Positions 34,639 to 45,471 of a DNA stretch of 64,000 nucleotides are shown here, piece by piece. A program made the position numbers and the translations under genes. The DNA is taken from positions 1,546,501 through 1,610,500 of the forward strand of contig NZ_CP149798.1 of assembly GCF_037940415.1 (NCBI RefSeq), written 5' to 3'. The notes beneath the pieces were generated by a model that had not been told where the DNA came from, made no database searches, and saw only the letters and a list, made by a program, of their open reading frames with translations. How positions within the stretch are numbered: the first letter of the stretch is position 1; each line of letters starts with the position of its first letter. This DNA is from Streptomyces sp. f51. GTDB lineage: Bacteria; Actinomycetota; Actinomycetes; Streptomycetales; Streptomycetaceae.

Positions 34639-34696
34639 GCGGACCGTCCCGTCCGGGGCGGACCCTCGTGAAAGCGTGCACAAGCGGGCCCCTACG

Positions 34697-35704
34697 ATGG
34701 TGCGCGTGCAGAACCTGACCCGAGCCGACGCCCTCAGCGCGGTGCGCAACCCGCTCGCCTTCATCGCCGAACGCTGGACCCCGGCCGCCCGGACGGTGCA
34801 GCGCGCGGCCCTGGCCGCGCTCGTCATGTCGGTCGTGATCGTGGTGACCGGCGGTGCCGTGCGGCTCACCGGCTCCGGCCTCGGCTGCCCGACCTGGCCC
34901 AAGTGCACCGACGACTCGCTCACGGCGACGAGCGCGATGGGCTTCCACGGCGCCATCGAGTTCGGCAACCGCATGCTGACGTACGTGCTGTGCGCCGCCG
35001 TCGGCTGGGCCATCGTCGCGGCACGCTCGCAGAAGCCCTGGCGGCGCGGTCTGACCCGGCTCGGCTGGGCCCAGTTCTGGATCGTCATGAGCAACGCGGT
35101 CCTCGGCGGGATCGTCGTCCTGGTCGGTCTGAACCCGTACACGGTCGCCGCCCACTTCCTGCTGTCCACCGCGCTGATCACGGTGGCCGCGCTCATGTGG
35201 CAGCGCACCCGCGAGGGCGACGCGGCACCGCGTCCGCTCGTCGGCAAGTCGGTGCAGCAGCTCGTGTGGTTCCTGGTCGTCGCCGCGGTCCTGCTGATCG
35301 CGGTCGGCACGGTCGTCACCGGTGCCGGACCGCACGCGGGTGACTCCAGCGAGGTCGAGCGCATCCCCGTCGGCTGGGAGACCGTCGCCAAGCTGCACGC
35401 CGTGCTGGCCTGGATCGTCGTCACGCTGACCTTCGCGCTCTGGTTCGTCCTGAAGGCGGTGGACGCCCCCCAGGGTCCCCTGCGGCGCACGCGCGATCTG
35501 TTCCTGATCCTGCTGTCCCAGGGCGTCATCGGCTACGTCCAGTACTTCACCGACCTGCCCGAGGCCCTGGTCGCCCTCCACATGCTCGGCTCCTGCCTCG
35601 TGTGGATCGGGGTGCTGCGGGTCCTGCTGGCCCTGCGCGAGCGCCCGGAGACCGTGGCGGATCTGCCGGGTCCCGCGACCGCGTCGGCCCTCACGCGCGC
35701 GTAG
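34697..35704 (+). CDS. ctaA: Heme A synthase (CtaA/COX15)
   Basis: This 335-residue membrane enzyme oxidises heme O to heme A for aa3-type cytochrome oxidase. About eight helices are seen, with the twofold pattern of the family. GGAVRLTGSGLGCPTWPKC contains the Cys pair region, HGAIEFGNR and KLHAVLAWIVV carry heme-ligand His residues, and VALHMLGSCLVW carries the last one. Start MVRVQNLTR at 34697; GTG 34706 is also possible. It is functionally linked to ctaB about 2 kb away. Confidence 0.94.
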   Translation: MVRVQNLTRADALSAVRNPLAFIAERWTPAARTVQRAALAALVMSVVIVVTGGAVRLTGSGLGCPTWPKCTDDSLTATSAMGFHGAIEFGNRMLTYVLCAAVGWAIVAARSQKPWRRGLTRLGWAQFWIVMSNAVLGGIVVLVGLNPYTVAAHFLLSTALITVAALMWQRTREGDAAPRPLVGKSVQQLVWFLVVAAVLLIAVGTVVTGAGPHAGDSSEVERIPVGWETVAKLHAVLAWIVVTLTFALWFVLKAVDAPQGPLRRTRDLFLILLSQGVIGYVQYFTDLPEALVALHMLGSCLVWIGVLRVLLALRERPETVADLPGPATASALTRA

Positions 35705-35756
35705 CCGCTCCGGGGACGCCTCCGGGCGACCCCGGACCTCTCCCGCCCCGGCGCGC

Positions 35757-36863
35757 TCACTCCAGCCCGTACACCCGCCGTGCGTTGCCCGCCGCGATCA
35801 GGCCCGCGACCCGCTGGGCGTCGGCCCGTGACCAGGCCCCTTCCGCGACCCAGCCGCCGAGGACCCGTGCGAGCGCCTCGCGGAAGAGGTGGGCGCCGAT
35901 CACGTGGAGTTCGGGAAGGCCGCGCGCCCCGCTGGAGAAGAGCAGCTTGCCGAACGGGGCCAGCTCCAGGATCTCGGCGAGGACGGCGGCGGACCGCGCG
36001 CCGGTGCGCACCAGGGCCGCGCCCAGGTCGGCGTAGACGTGCGGGAACACCTCGGCGAGATGGGCCGCGTGCCGCTGGTAGGGGTAGCCGTGCAGCAGGA
36101 CCAGATCGGTGCCGAGGCCCGCCGTCGCGCGGGCGAAGTCGGTGAGCAGCGCGGGGTCGGTGCGGTCGACGCGCTGCCCCGGTTCGCCGAGTCCCGCGTG
36201 CAGTTGCAGGGGCAGGCCCGACGCGACCGCGATCCACAGCAGATGGCGGAGCAGGACCGGGTCGGTGAGCGTGCCGCCCACCCGCCGGCCGGCGAGCCAG
36301 CGGCCCGCCGCGCCCCGCACCTCCCCGGGTCCCGGCGGTTCGGGCGCGAGGGCCAGACCGTGCCGCACGCCCGCCACGGAGGTGAAGGCCACGGCGTTCG
36401 CGGCGGCTCCGTGGACGGATTCGGCGAGATTGGCCAGAAATGCCTCGACGGTACCCGAGGTGTCGGCCACCTGTTCGGCGAGCGGCTCCAGCCGGACGAT
36501 CTCGTGCGCGCTGGCGGCTCCGGTGGAGGCCATCTCCCCTGGCCCGGTCAGATCGCCGGGCAGCCCCGTGTCGACGAGGTACGTGGTGACGCCGCTGCCG
36601 CGCAGGAGTCTTCGCCCCGACTCCAGGACGCCCAGTTCACGGCGCCGGGCCAGATAGCGGGCGGGCGTGCAGTGCGGTTCGAGTCCCAGCAGGGGCGGGC
36701 ACCAGCGCCGTACGGCGAAACCGGTCTGGGTGTCGAAGAAGGTGGTGCCCGCGGCCGGCGGGCCCCCGGTTCTGGAGAGGTGGGCCTCGAACGTGCCGAG
36801 GCCCAGCTCCGTCCGCAGTACGCCGTGGCAGTACTGGTCCACGAGGGACGGCGTTTCGATCAT
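35757..36863 (-). CDS. Amidohydrolase-family (TIM-barrel) protein
   Basis: A 368-residue protein starting MIETPSLVDQYCHGVLRTEL, where QYCHG replaces the usual N-terminal HxH. The later barrel motifs are LQLHAGLGEPG, LLHGYPYQRHAAHLAEVFPHVYADLG and LFSSGARGLPELH. It resembles FluG/amidohydrolase-2 metal-dependent hydrolases. The metal set looks incomplete or altered, so the activity is uncertain. It is convergent with ctaA. Confidence 0.82.
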   Translation of the reverse strand: MIETPSLVDQYCHGVLRTELGLGTFEAHLSRTGGPPAAGTTFFDTQTGFAVRRWCPPLLGLEPHCTPARYLARRRELGVLESGRRLLRGSGVTTYLVDTGLPGDLTGPGEMASTGAASAHEIVRLEPLAEQVADTSGTVEAFLANLAESVHGAAANAVAFTSVAGVRHGLALAPEPPGPGEVRGAAGRWLAGRRVGGTLTDPVLLRHLLWIAVASGLPLQLHAGLGEPGQRVDRTDPALLTDFARATAGLGTDLVLLHGYPYQRHAAHLAEVFPHVYADLGAALVRTGARSAAVLAEILELAPFGKLLFSSGARGLPELHVIGAHLFREALARVLGGWVAEGAWSRADAQRVAGLIAAGNARRVYGLE

Positions 36864-36990
36864 CCGGACTCCCCGCGAATGGACCGTTGCTTTTCAGGTC
36901 CTAACGGCTGAGCCGGGTGTCAGGTGTTGGTCGCGCGCACCCCGTGCGAACAGCCGACGATTGTCGGCCGTCCGTGCGAGGGGTGGCGTG

Positions 36991-37347
36991 TCAGTCGTTC
37001 GAGGGACCGCCGAGCTGGATGCCGGCCATGCGCTTCCACTCGTACGGGCCGGTCTTCACCTTGGCCGCGAACTCGCCGTCGAAGGTCTCGTGGACGGTGA
37101 TCCCCGCCTTCTTCACGGCGTTCTCGGCGATCTCGTAGCTCGTCGCCACGAGGTCGCCCCAGCCGCCGTCCTCGCCGACGAGGACGATACGGGCGCCGCG
37201 CTGTCCGATGTACGCGACCTGGGCCTCGGCGCCGCCGTGCGCCTTGGAGAAGGCGGTGATCCGCCGCGCGAGCTTGGCCGCTGCGCGGTCGGCCCCGGGG
37301 TCCTGGACGGTGCCGGGGGTCTCGTCGATCTGCTCGGTGTCTGCCAT
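36991..37347 (-). CDS. Small conserved hypothetical protein (118 residues)
   Basis: A small acidic-to-neutral protein starting MADTEQIDETPGTVQDPGAD. Its C-terminal half reads QRGARIVLVGEDGGWGDLVATSYEIAENAVKKAG and ends KTGPYEWKRMAGIQLGGPSND. It is well coded and well conserved in Streptomyces as I recall, but no function is known. It lies immediately downstream of ctaB on the same strand, after a strong terminator. Confidence 0.82.
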   Translation of the reverse strand: MADTEQIDETPGTVQDPGADRAAAKLARRITAFSKAHGGAEAQVAYIGQRGARIVLVGEDGGWGDLVATSYEIAENAVKKAGITVHETFDGEFAAKVKTGPYEWKRMAGIQLGGPSND

Positions 37348-37381
37348 GGCCAGGATGCTACCGACGAGTAGATCGAACGGC

Positions 37382-37423
37382 GACGGGAGGGGTGCGTGGC
37401 CTTGACCACGCACCCCTCCCGTC
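37382..37423 (-). terminator. Strong hairpin terminator after ctaB
   Basis: An 18-bp perfect stem starting GACGGGAGGGGTGCGTGG with a 6-nt loop lies 17 nt beyond the ctaB stop, separating it from the small gene downstream. Confidence 0.8.
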
Positions 37424-37439
37424 AGGGCTTTCGTACGGT

Positions 37440-38387
37440 CTAGCGCAGGAAGGGGTCCACCGCGACGGCCACGAAGAGGATCGACACGTAGGTGATCGAC
37501 CAGTGGAACAGCCGCATCTCCTTCAGCTTGCCGCCCGTCACCTCGGCCTTGGCGCGGTTCTGGAGGCCGTGCGCCTCCCAGAGCCAGAAGCCGCCCGCGG
37601 CCAGCGCGACCACGGTGTAGAACCAGCCGGTGTAGCCGAGCGGGGTCAGCAGCAGCGAGACCGCGACCATCACCCAGCTGTAGAGGACGATCTGGCGGGC
37701 GACCACCTTGTTGCTCGCGACGACCGGCAGCATCGGCACGCCGACGCGCGCGTAGTCGTCCTTCACCTTCATGGACAGCGGCCAGTAGTGAGGCGGCGTC
37801 CAGAAGAACATGACGAGGAAGAGGATGACCGGCGCCCAGGACATGGAGTCCGTGACGGACGACCAGCCGATGAGCACGGGCAGACAGCCCGCGATGCCGC
37901 CCCAGACGATGTTCTGCGAGGTACGCCGTTTGAGGATCATCGTGTAGACGACGACGTAGAAGAGGAGCGCCCCGAGCGACAGCCAGGCCGACAGCCAGTT
38001 GACGGCGAGACCGAACAGCAGGGTCGACACGACCGCCAGCGTGATGCCGAAGGCGAGGCACTCACGGGGGCTGACCATGCCGGTGACGAGAGGACGCTGG
38101 GAGGTCCGCTCCATGAGGGCGTCGATGTCGCGGTCGATGTACATGTTCAGCGCGTTGGCGCCGCCCGCGGACAGATAGCCGCCGAGGCAGGTGAGGAGCA
38201 CCAGCTTCAGATCGGGCACACCCTGCTGGGCCAGGAACATCACCGGAACGGTGGTGATCAGCAGCAGCTCGATGATCCGCGGCTTGGTCAGCGCCACGAA
38301 CGCCTTGAGTCGGGCCCCGAACGGCCGCTGGCCCCGGCTGCTGCTCGTCCCGAGAACACCCGCTGGACGGGATTCGACGGCCGTCAC
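37440..38387 (-). CDS. ctaB: Protoheme IX farnesyltransferase (heme O synthase)
   Basis: This 315-residue polytopic UbiA-type prenyltransferase adds farnesyl to heme b, giving heme O for CtaA. The Asp-rich prenyl-diphosphate motif is [19 protein letters not shown]; the second conserved region is [28 protein letters not shown]. Nine or so helices are visible. GTG 38387 with AGGGG 6 nt upstream is chosen; the frame to 38723 crosses the shared promoter region with tkt. Confidence 0.94.
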   Translation of the reverse strand: MTAVESRPAGVLGTSSSRGQRPFGARLKAFVALTKPRIIELLLITTVPVMFLAQQGVPDLKLVLLTCLGGYLSAGGANALNMYIDRDIDALMERTSQRPLVTGMVSPRECLAFGITLAVVSTLLFGLAVNWLSAWLSLGALLFYVVVYTMILKRRTSQNIVWGGIAGCLPVLIGWSSVTDSMSWAPVILFLVMFFWTPPHYWPLSMKVKDDYARVGVPMLPVVASNKVVARQIVLYSWVMVAVSLLLTPLGYTGWFYTVVALAAGGFWLWEAHGLQNRAKAEVTGGKLKEMRLFHWSITYVSILFVAVAVDPFLR

Positions 38388-38746
38388 GCACACCCCTGAC
38401 AGAGACATCCCAGCGAGCCCCGGGATGAATTCCCCGTAAAGGCCCGCGCGTACCACGCCACTGTAGACGTTGCCCAGACCCCGGCATTCGCGGGGGTGCG
38501 CCCGTGTTGGGCAGTGCGGCCGGAAGAGCTGATCGAGACTCGATTGAGCACTCGGACGAGCGGCTCCGTATTCATGTGCCGAACACGGAACGGCCCAGTC
38601 GGGAGGCGGATCCCGATGAGTCCCGGCAGTCTGGAATGACTCGAAAAAACGCGCGTACTCACGGGGGTAGGCTCGACAACGGCCGGGGCGCCCAGTGCAC
38701 CGGCAATTCGACATGTGTGACATGTGGAGAGGAGCCCTGACCCAGG
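38388..38746. other. Divergent ctaB-tkt intergenic region
   Basis: These 359 nt must hold the promoters of ctaB and of the tkt operon. I see an AT-richer stretch (GACTCGAAAAAACGCG near 38640) upstream of tkt and short repeats of ACATGTG (38710-38728), but no consensus promoter or known operator. Confidence 0.4.
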
Positions 38747-40834
38747 GTGAGCACCAAGCCGACCACCACAGACCTCGAGTGGACCGAGCTGGACCAGCGG
38801 GCCGTGGACACCGCCCGCGTCCTGGCCGCCGATGCCGTACAGAAGGTCGGCAACGGCCATCCCGGTACGGCCATGAGCCTGGCGCCCGCCGCCTACACCC
38901 TCTTCCAGAAGGTGATGCGGCACGACCCGGCGGACACCGACTGGGTTGGACGCGACCGCTTCGTGCTGTCCGCCGGCCACTCGTCCCTGACCCTCTACAC
39001 CCAGCTCTACCTGGCCGGCTTCGGCCTGGAGCTGGACGACCTGGAGTCCTTCAGGACCTGGGGCAGCAGGACACCCGGACACCCGGAGTACGGTCACACG
39101 CCGGGCGTGGAGACCACGACCGGCCCGCTCGGCCAGGGTGTCGCCAACGCGGTGGGCATGGCGATGGCCGCCCGCTACGAGCGCGGCCTGTTCGACCCCG
39201 ACGCGCCGAAGGGCGAGTCCCCGTTCGACCACTTCATCTACGCGATCGCCGGTGACGGCTGCCTCCAGGAGGGCATCTCCGCCGAGGCCTCCTCCATGGC
39301 GGGCCACCAGGAGCTCGGCAACCTGATCCTGCTGTGGGACGACAACCACATCTCGATCGAGGGCGACACCGAGACCGCGGTCTCCGAGGACACGGTCAAG
39401 CGCTACGAGGCGTACGGCTGGCACGTGCAGCGGATCGCCCCGAAGCCGGACGGCGACCTCGACCCGCACGCCATCTACAACGCGATCGAGGCCGCGAAGA
39501 AGGTGACGGACAAGCCGTCCTTCATCGCGATGCGCTCGATCATCGCCTGGCCCGCCCCGAACGCGCAGAACACCGAGGCCGCCCACGGCTCGGCGCTCGG
39601 CGACGACGAGGTCGCGGCCACCAAGCGCGTCCTCGGCTTCGACCCGGAGAAGTCCTTCGACGTCGCCGCCGAGGTGCTGGCCCACACCCGTCAGGCGCTG
39701 GACCGCGGCGCCCAGGCCAAGGCCGAGTGGGAGAAGGGCTACGCCGCCTGGCGTACCGCCAACCCGGAGCGCGCGGCGGAGTACGACCGCATCGCGGCGA
39801 CCGAGCTGCCGAGCGGCTGGGAGGAGAAGCTCCCGGTCTTCGAGGCGGGCACGGGTGTCGCCACCCGCGCCGCGTCCGGCAAGGTCCTCCAGGCCCTCGG
39901 CGCGGTCATCCCCGAGCTGTGGGGCGGCTCCGCCGACCTCGCCGGCTCGAACAACACCACGATCGACAAGACCAGCTCGTTCCTCCCGGCGGACAACCCG
40001 CTGCCCGAGGCGAACCCGTACGGCCGCACGATCCACTTCGGCATCCGCGAGCACTCCATGGCCGCGGAGATGAACGGCATCGCGCTGCACGGCAACACCC
40101 GCATCTACGGCGGCACCTTCCTGGTGTTCTCCGACTACATGCGCAACTCGGTCCGTCTGTCGGCCCTGATGCACCTGCCGGTGACGTACGTGTGGACGCA
40201 CGACTCGATCGGCCTCGGCGAGGACGGTCCGACCCACCAGCCGGTCGAGCACCTCGCCTCGCTGCGCGCCATCCCCGGCCTGAACGTCGTCCGTCCCGCG
40301 GACGCCAACGAGACGGCCATCGCCTGGCGCGAGATCCTCAAGCGCTACACCAAGGTGTACGGCAAGGGCGCCCCGCACGGCCTCGCGCTCACCCGTCAGG
40401 GTGTACCGACGTACGAGGCGAACGAGGACGCCGCCAAGGGCGGGTACGTGCTGTTCGAGGCCGAGGGCGGCGCGCCCGAGGTCATCCTGATGGGCACCGG
40501 CTCCGAGGTGCACGTGGTCGTCGAGGCGCGCGAGCAGCTCCAGGCCGCGGGCATCCCCACCCGGGTCGTCTCCATGCCGTGCGTGGAGTGGTTCGACGAG
40601 CAGGACCAGGGGTACCGGGACAGCGTCCTGCCGCCCTCGGTGAAGGCCCGTGTCTCGGTCGAGGCCGGAATCGGTCTCACCTGGCACCGATTCGTCGGGG
40701 ACGCCGGACGCATTGTTTCGCTGGAGCACTTCGGTGCTTCGGCCGACGGCAAGGTGCTCTTCCGCGAATTCGGTTTCACTGCCGAGAACGTCGCGGAAGC
40801 CGCCCGGGAATCGATCGCCGCAGCCCAGCGCTGA
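38747..40834 (+). CDS. tkt: Transketolase
   Basis: This 695-residue thiamine-diphosphate enzyme interconverts sugar phosphates in the non-oxidative pentose phosphate pathway. ThDP motif [32 protein letters not shown], transketolase signature [18 protein letters not shown] and the C-terminal domain are all present; the length is standard. GTG 38747 lies 14 nt after AGGAG. It is first in tkt-tal-zwf-opcA-pgl. Confidence 0.96.
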   Translation: MSTKPTTTDLEWTELDQRAVDTARVLAADAVQKVGNGHPGTAMSLAPAAYTLFQKVMRHDPADTDWVGRDRFVLSAGHSSLTLYTQLYLAGFGLELDDLESFRTWGSRTPGHPEYGHTPGVETTTGPLGQGVANAVGMAMAARYERGLFDPDAPKGESPFDHFIYAIAGDGCLQEGISAEASSMAGHQELGNLILLWDDNHISIEGDTETAVSEDTVKRYEAYGWHVQRIAPKPDGDLDPHAIYNAIEAAKKVTDKPSFIAMRSIIAWPAPNAQNTEAAHGSALGDDEVAATKRVLGFDPEKSFDVAAEVLAHTRQALDRGAQAKAEWEKGYAAWRTANPERAAEYDRIAATELPSGWEEKLPVFEAGTGVATRAASGKVLQALGAVIPELWGGSADLAGSNNTTIDKTSSFLPADNPLPEANPYGRTIHFGIREHSMAAEMNGIALHGNTRIYGGTFLVFSDYMRNSVRLSALMHLPVTYVWTHDSIGLGEDGPTHQPVEHLASLRAIPGLNVVRPADANETAIAWREILKRYTKVYGKGAPHGLALTRQGVPTYEANEDAAKGGYVLFEAEGGAPEVILMGTGSEVHVVVEAREQLQAAGIPTRVVSMPCVEWFDEQDQGYRDSVLPPSVKARVSVEAGIGLTWHRFVGDAGRIVSLEHFGASADGKVLFREFGFTAENVAEAARESIAAAQR

Positions 40835-40868
40835 CGCCGACATACGACACGTAGGAGATGCAATTTCC

Positions 40869-41987
40869 ATGACAGACGCACTCAAGCGCCTCTCCGAGGA
40901 AGGCGTCGCGATCTGGCTGGACGACCTGTCGCGCAAGCGGATCACGTCCGGCAACCTTGCCGAGCTGATCGACCAGCAGCACGTCGTGGGCGTCACCACC
41001 AACCCGTCGATCTTCCAGAAGGCGATCAGCAGCGGCGACGGCTACGAGCAGCAGGTCACCGAGCTCGCCGCCCGCAAGGTCACCGTCGAAGAAGCCCTGC
41101 GCATGATCACCACGGCGGACGTCCGCGACGCCGCCGACATCCTGCGCCCCGTCTTCGACGCCTCCGGCGGCCAGGACGGCCGGGTCTCCATCGAGGTCGA
41201 CCCCCGTCTGGCGCACAACACCACGGCGACGATCGCCGAGGCCAAGCAGCTGGCCTGGCTGGTGGACCGCCCCAACACGCTCATCAAGATCCCGGCCACC
41301 AGGGCGGGTCTGCCAGCGATCACCGAGGTCATCGGCCTCGGCATCAGCGTCAACGTCACGCTGATCTTCTCGCTGGAGCGCTACCGCGAGGTCATGGAGG
41401 CGTTCCTCGCCGGCCTGGAGAAGGCCAAGGAGCGCGGCCTGGACCTCTCGAAGATCCACTCCGTGGCGTCCTTCTTCGTGTCCCGCGTGGACACCGAGAT
41501 CGACAAGCGGCTCGACGCCCAGGGCACCCCCGAGGCCAAGGCCGCCCGCGGCAAGGCGGGCGTCGCCAACGCCCGGCTCGCGTACCAGGCGTACGAGGAG
41601 GTCTTCTCGACCGACCGCTGGGCGGTCCTGGACCGGGCGCAGGCCAACAAGCAGCGTCCGCTGTGGGCATCGACCGGCGTCAAGGACCCCGCGTACAAGG
41701 ACACCCTGTACGTCGACGAGCTGGTCGCGCCGAACACCGTGAACACCATGCCGGAGGCCACGCTGGAGGCCACCGAGGACCACGGACAGATCACCGGCAA
41801 CACCATCGCCGGTACGTACGAGCAGTCCCGTGCCGAGCTCGACGCCGTCGAGAAGCTCGGGATCTCCTACGACGACGTGGTCCAGCTCCTTGAGGACGAG
41901 GGCGTCGAGAAGTTCGAGTCCGCCTGGAACGACCTGCTCAAGTCGACCGAGGCGGAGCTCCGGCGCCTCGCCCCTTCGGAGGGCTGA
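40869..41987 (+). CDS. tal: Transaldolase (actinobacterial type)
   Basis: This 372-residue enzyme transfers a dihydroxyacetone unit between sugar phosphates. The signature [13 protein letters not shown] is near the N-terminus, and the Schiff-base Lys lies in the [14 protein letters not shown] segment near residue 140. It belongs to the longer transaldolase subfamily of actinobacteria and cyanobacteria. It is 34 nt after tkt and 4 nt before zwf. Confidence 0.96.
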   Translation: MTDALKRLSEEGVAIWLDDLSRKRITSGNLAELIDQQHVVGVTTNPSIFQKAISSGDGYEQQVTELAARKVTVEEALRMITTADVRDAADILRPVFDASGGQDGRVSIEVDPRLAHNTTATIAEAKQLAWLVDRPNTLIKIPATRAGLPAITEVIGLGISVNVTLIFSLERYREVMEAFLAGLEKAKERGLDLSKIHSVASFFVSRVDTEIDKRLDAQGTPEAKAARGKAGVANARLAYQAYEEVFSTDRWAVLDRAQANKQRPLWASTGVKDPAYKDTLYVDELVAPNTVNTMPEATLEATEDHGQITGNTIAGTYEQSRAELDAVEKLGISYDDVVQLLEDEGVEKFESAWNDLLKSTEAELRRLAPSEG

Positions 41988-41991
41988 AACC

Positions 41992-43515
41992 TTGTCGAGC
42001 AGCAACCCGCTGCGTGACCCCGCAGACCGACGGCTCCCGCGTATCGCGGGGCCGTCGGGCCTGGTCATCTTCGGCGTCACGGGCGATTTGTCACGTAAAA
42101 AGCTGATGCCCGCGGTGTACGACCTCGCCAACCGGGGTCTGCTCCCGCCGGGCTTCTCCCTCGTCGGGTTCGCCCGCCGCGAGTGGGCCCACGAGGACTT
42201 CGCCCAGGAGGTCCACGACGCGGTCAAGGAGCACTCCCGCACCCCCTTCCGCGAGGAGGTCTGGCAGCAGCTCGTCCAGGGCATGCGCTTCGTCCAGGGC
42301 ACCTTCGACGACGACGACGCCTTCGACCGGCTGCGCTCCACCATCGAGGAACTGGACAAGGCACAGGGCACGGGCGGCAACTTCGCCTTCTACCTGTCCG
42401 TGCCGCCGTCCGCGTTCCCGGTGGTCATCCAGCAGCTGAAGAAGCACAAGCTGGCGGAGCAGTCGGGCGGCTCCTGGCGTCGCGCGGTCATCGAGAAGCC
42501 CTTCGGCCACGACCTCAAGTCGGCCGAGGAGCTCAACGCGATCGTGCACGAGGTCTTCGCCCCGGACCAGGTCTTCCGCATCGACCACTATCTGGGCAAG
42601 GAGACCGTCCAGAACATCCTGGCGCTGCGCTTCGCCAACACGATGTTCGAGCCGATCTGGAACCGGTCGTTCGTCGACCACGTGCAGATCACGATGGCCG
42701 AGGACATCGGCATCGGCGGCCGCGCCGGCTACTACGACGGCATCGGCGCAGCCCGTGACGTCATCCAGAACCACCTGCTCCAGCTGATGGCGCTGACCGC
42801 CATGGAGGAGCCCTCCTCCTTCGACGCGGACGCGCTCGCGGCGGAGAAGACCAAGGTGCTCGGCGCGACCAGGCTGCCGAAGGACCTGGGCAAGAGCACG
42901 GTCCGCGGCCAGTACGCGGCGGGGTGGCAGGGCGGCGAGAAGGTCGTCGGCTACCTCCAGGAGGACGGTATCGACCCCAAGTCGAAGACCGACACCTTCG
43001 CCGCGATCAAGGTGGAGGTGGACAACCGCCGCTGGGCGGGCGTCCCGTTCTACCTGCGCACCGGCAAGCGGCTCGGCCGCCGCGTCACCGAGATCGCGGT
43101 CGTCTTCCAGCGCGCCCCGCACTCCCCCTTCGACCACACGGCGACGGAGGAGCTGGGCCAGAACGCGATCGTCTTCCGTGTCCAGCCCGACGAGGGCGTC
43201 ACGGTCCGCTTCGGCTCCAAGGTGCCCGGCACCTCCATGGAGATCCGGGACGTCTCGATGGACTTCGCGTACGGCGAGTCCTTCACGGAGTCGAGCCCTG
43301 AGGCGTACGAGCGTCTGATCCTCGACGTGCTGCTCGGTGACTCGAACCTCTTCCCGCGCACGGAGGAGGTCGAGCTGTCCTGGAAGATCCTCGACCCGAT
43401 CGAGCAGTACTGGGACAAGCACGGCAAGCCCGCGCAGTACCCCTCGGGCACCTGGGGACCCGTCGAGGCCGACGAGATGCTCGAACGAGACGGACGGAGC
43501 TGGCGTCGCCCATGA
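41992..43515 (+). CDS. zwf: Glucose-6-phosphate 1-dehydrogenase
   Basis: This 507-residue enzyme oxidises glucose-6-phosphate to 6-phosphogluconolactone and produces NADPH. NADP motif is GVTGDLSRKKLMPAVY, active-site signature RIDHYLGKE and substrate-binding EKPFGHDL. TTG 41992 is 8 nt after GGAGGG, which lies in the end of tal; no ATG fits. It overlaps opcA by 4 nt. Confidence 0.96.
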   Translation: MSSSNPLRDPADRRLPRIAGPSGLVIFGVTGDLSRKKLMPAVYDLANRGLLPPGFSLVGFARREWAHEDFAQEVHDAVKEHSRTPFREEVWQQLVQGMRFVQGTFDDDDAFDRLRSTIEELDKAQGTGGNFAFYLSVPPSAFPVVIQQLKKHKLAEQSGGSWRRAVIEKPFGHDLKSAEELNAIVHEVFAPDQVFRIDHYLGKETVQNILALRFANTMFEPIWNRSFVDHVQITMAEDIGIGGRAGYYDGIGAARDVIQNHLLQLMALTAMEEPSSFDADALAAEKTKVLGATRLPKDLGKSTVRGQYAAGWQGGEKVVGYLQEDGIDPKSKTDTFAAIKVEVDNRRWAGVPFYLRTGKRLGRRVTEIAVVFQRAPHSPFDHTATEELGQNAIVFRVQPDEGVTVRFGSKVPGTSMEIRDVSMDFAYGESFTESSPEAYERLILDVLLGDSNLFPRTEEVELSWKILDPIEQYWDKHGKPAQYPSGTWGPVEADEMLERDGRSWRRP

Positions 43516-44573
43516 AGACCGATCTCACGGACACCACGGCCAGCAAGGTCAACAAGGCGCTCGTCCAGGGCCGCCGCGCCATCGGCACACCCGCCGTCGG
43601 CATGGTGCTCACCCTCGTCATCGTCACCGACGAGGAGAACGCCTACGACGCCCTGAAGGCCGCCAACGAGGCCTCGCGCGAGCACCCCTCGCGCACCCTC
43701 GTGGTCATCAAGCGCGTCTCCCGCTCCCCCCGCGACCGCACGACGTCGCGGCTCGACGCCGAGGTGCGGCTCGGGGCGGAGGCGGGCACCGGCGAGACGG
43801 TGGTGCTGCGCCTGTACGGCGAGGTGATCAACCACGCCCAGTCGGTCGTCCTGCCGCTGCTGCTGCCGGACGCCCCCGTCGTCGTCTGGTGGCCGGTCAA
43901 CGCGCCGCTCGACCCGGCGAAGGACCCGCTCGGCGCGCTCGCGCAGCGCCGGGTGACCGACACCTACGCCGCCGAGGCCCCGGTACGGGAGCTCAACGCC
44001 CGCGCCGAGGCCTACACCCCGGGCGACACGGACCTGTCGTGGACCCGCATCACGCCCTGGCGTTCGATGCTGGCCGCGGCCCTGGACCAGGTCACCTGCG
44101 ACGTGGACGCGGTCGAGGTGGAGGGCGAGGAGTTCAACCCGAGCTGCGAGCTGCTCGCGATGTGGCTCGCGGACCGGCTGGAGGTCCCGGTCAAGCGGTC
44201 GCTGTCCTCGGGCCCCGGTCTCACCGCGGTCCGGCTGGACACGAGCTGCGGCCCGATCGTCCTGGACCGCGCGGACGGCACCCTCGCCACGCTGTCCATC
44301 CAGGGGCAGCCCGACCGCGCGGTGGCGCTCAAGCGCCGGGAGACGGCCGAGCTGATGGCGGAGGAGCTGCGCCGCCTGGACCCGGACGACACCTACGCCT
44401 CGGCACTGCGCTTCGGCGTCGACCGGCTGAACGCCCCGGCGGACACCGGCGGTTCCAGGGCGTCGGGCGGTACCGCGACCGCCACGAAGGCGGCCCCTGT
44501 CGCCAAGGACTCCCCCGCCGGAGTGGCCGAGACGCTCGCCAAGAAGGCGGCGGACAAGGCGGCCGCCGAGTGA
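43512..44573 (+). CDS. opcA: Glucose-6-phosphate dehydrogenase assembly protein OpcA
   Basis: This 353-residue non-enzymatic activator/assembly factor of Zwf is found in actinobacteria and cyanobacteria. The core VVWWPVNAPLDPAKDPLGALAQRRVTD and FNPSCELLAMWLADRLEVPVKR are typical. The C-terminal 50 residues are a low-complexity Ala/Lys-rich tail. ATG overlaps zwf (ATGA) and the stop overlaps the pgl start (GTGA), implying coupled translation. Confidence 0.95.
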   Translation: MKTDLTDTTASKVNKALVQGRRAIGTPAVGMVLTLVIVTDEENAYDALKAANEASREHPSRTLVVIKRVSRSPRDRTTSRLDAEVRLGAEAGTGETVVLRLYGEVINHAQSVVLPLLLPDAPVVVWWPVNAPLDPAKDPLGALAQRRVTDTYAAEAPVRELNARAEAYTPGDTDLSWTRITPWRSMLAAALDQVTCDVDAVEVEGEEFNPSCELLAMWLADRLEVPVKRSLSSGPGLTAVRLDTSCGPIVLDRADGTLATLSIQGQPDRAVALKRRETAELMAEELRRLDPDDTYASALRFGVDRLNAPADTGGSRASGGTATATKAAPVAKDSPAGVAETLAKKAADKAAAE

Positions 44574-45352
44574 ACACTCCGCAGCTCGTCGTCCACCGCG
44601 ACAAGGAACTGATGGCCGAGGCCGCGGCGGCGCGGCTGATCACGAAGATCGTGGACGCGCAGGCCTCGCGCGGCTACGCGTCGATCGTGCTCACCGGCGG
44701 GCGCAACGGAAACGGGCTCCTCGCGGCGCTCGCGTCCGCGCCCGCCCGGGACGCCGTCGACTGGGCGCGTCTGGACCTGTGGTGGGGCGACGAGCGCTAC
44801 CTCCCCGAGGGTGACCCCGACCGCAACGACACGCAGGCCCGCGCGGCCCTGCTCGACGCGGTGCCGCTGGACCCGGAGCGGGTGCACACCATGCCCGCGT
44901 CCGACGGTCCCTACGGCGCCGACGTCGAGGCGGCGGCGGAGTCGTACGCGGCGGAGCTCGCGAAGGCCGCCGGGCCCGAGAACCACGGTCCGGTCCCGGC
45001 CTTCGACGTGCTGATGCTGGGCGTCGGCCCGGACACGCACGTGGCCTCGCTCTTCCCGGAGCTGCCCGCGGTGCGGGAGACGGAGCGGACGGTGGTGGGC
45101 GTGCACGGCGCGCCCAAGCCGCCGCCGACCCGGATCTCGCTGACCCTGCCCGCGATCCGCGCCGCCCGCGAGGTGTGGCTGCTCGCGGCCGGCGAGGACA
45201 AGGCGGAGGCGGCCGCGATCGCCCTGTCGGGCGCGGGCGAGATCCAGGCCCCGGCCGCGGGAGCGTACGGCCGCTCCCGCACGCTGTGGCTGCTGGACGC
45301 CGCGGCCGCGTCCCAGCTCCCGCGGTCGCTGTATCCACCGGCGTCCGCGTGA
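44570..45352 (+). CDS. pgl: 6-phosphogluconolactonase
   Basis: This 260-residue enzyme hydrolyses the Zwf product to 6-phosphogluconate. Motifs: SIVLTGGRNGNGLLAAL, DLWWGDERYLPEGDPDRND (active site) and FDVLMLGVGPDTHVASLFP. GTG 44570 overlaps the opcA stop. It is last in the operon, before a very long terminator stem. Confidence 0.95.
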   Translation: MNTPQLVVHRDKELMAEAAAARLITKIVDAQASRGYASIVLTGGRNGNGLLAALASAPARDAVDWARLDLWWGDERYLPEGDPDRNDTQARAALLDAVPLDPERVHTMPASDGPYGADVEAAAESYAAELAKAAGPENHGPVPAFDVLMLGVGPDTHVASLFPELPAVRETERTVVGVHGAPKPPPTRISLTLPAIRAAREVWLLAAGEDKAEAAAIALSGAGEIQAPAAGAYGRSRTLWLLDAAAASQLPRSLYPPASA

Positions 45353-45363
45353 GCGGCTGAACC

Positions 45364-45424
45364 ACGGAAACGCCGAACGGGGCGGCAGGGTCACGGACCC
45401 TGCCGCCCCGTTCGGCGTTTCCGT
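45364..45424. terminator. Very long bidirectional terminator between pgl and pgi
   Basis: Arms of 29 nt (45364-45392 and 45396-45424) are perfectly complementary around a 3-nt ACG loop. It ends both the pentose phosphate operon and pgi. Confidence 0.9.
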
Positions 45425-45471
45425 TACGGGAAGCGGGCGGACTCCCGCCGCCCGCTTCCCCTCAATCAGGC

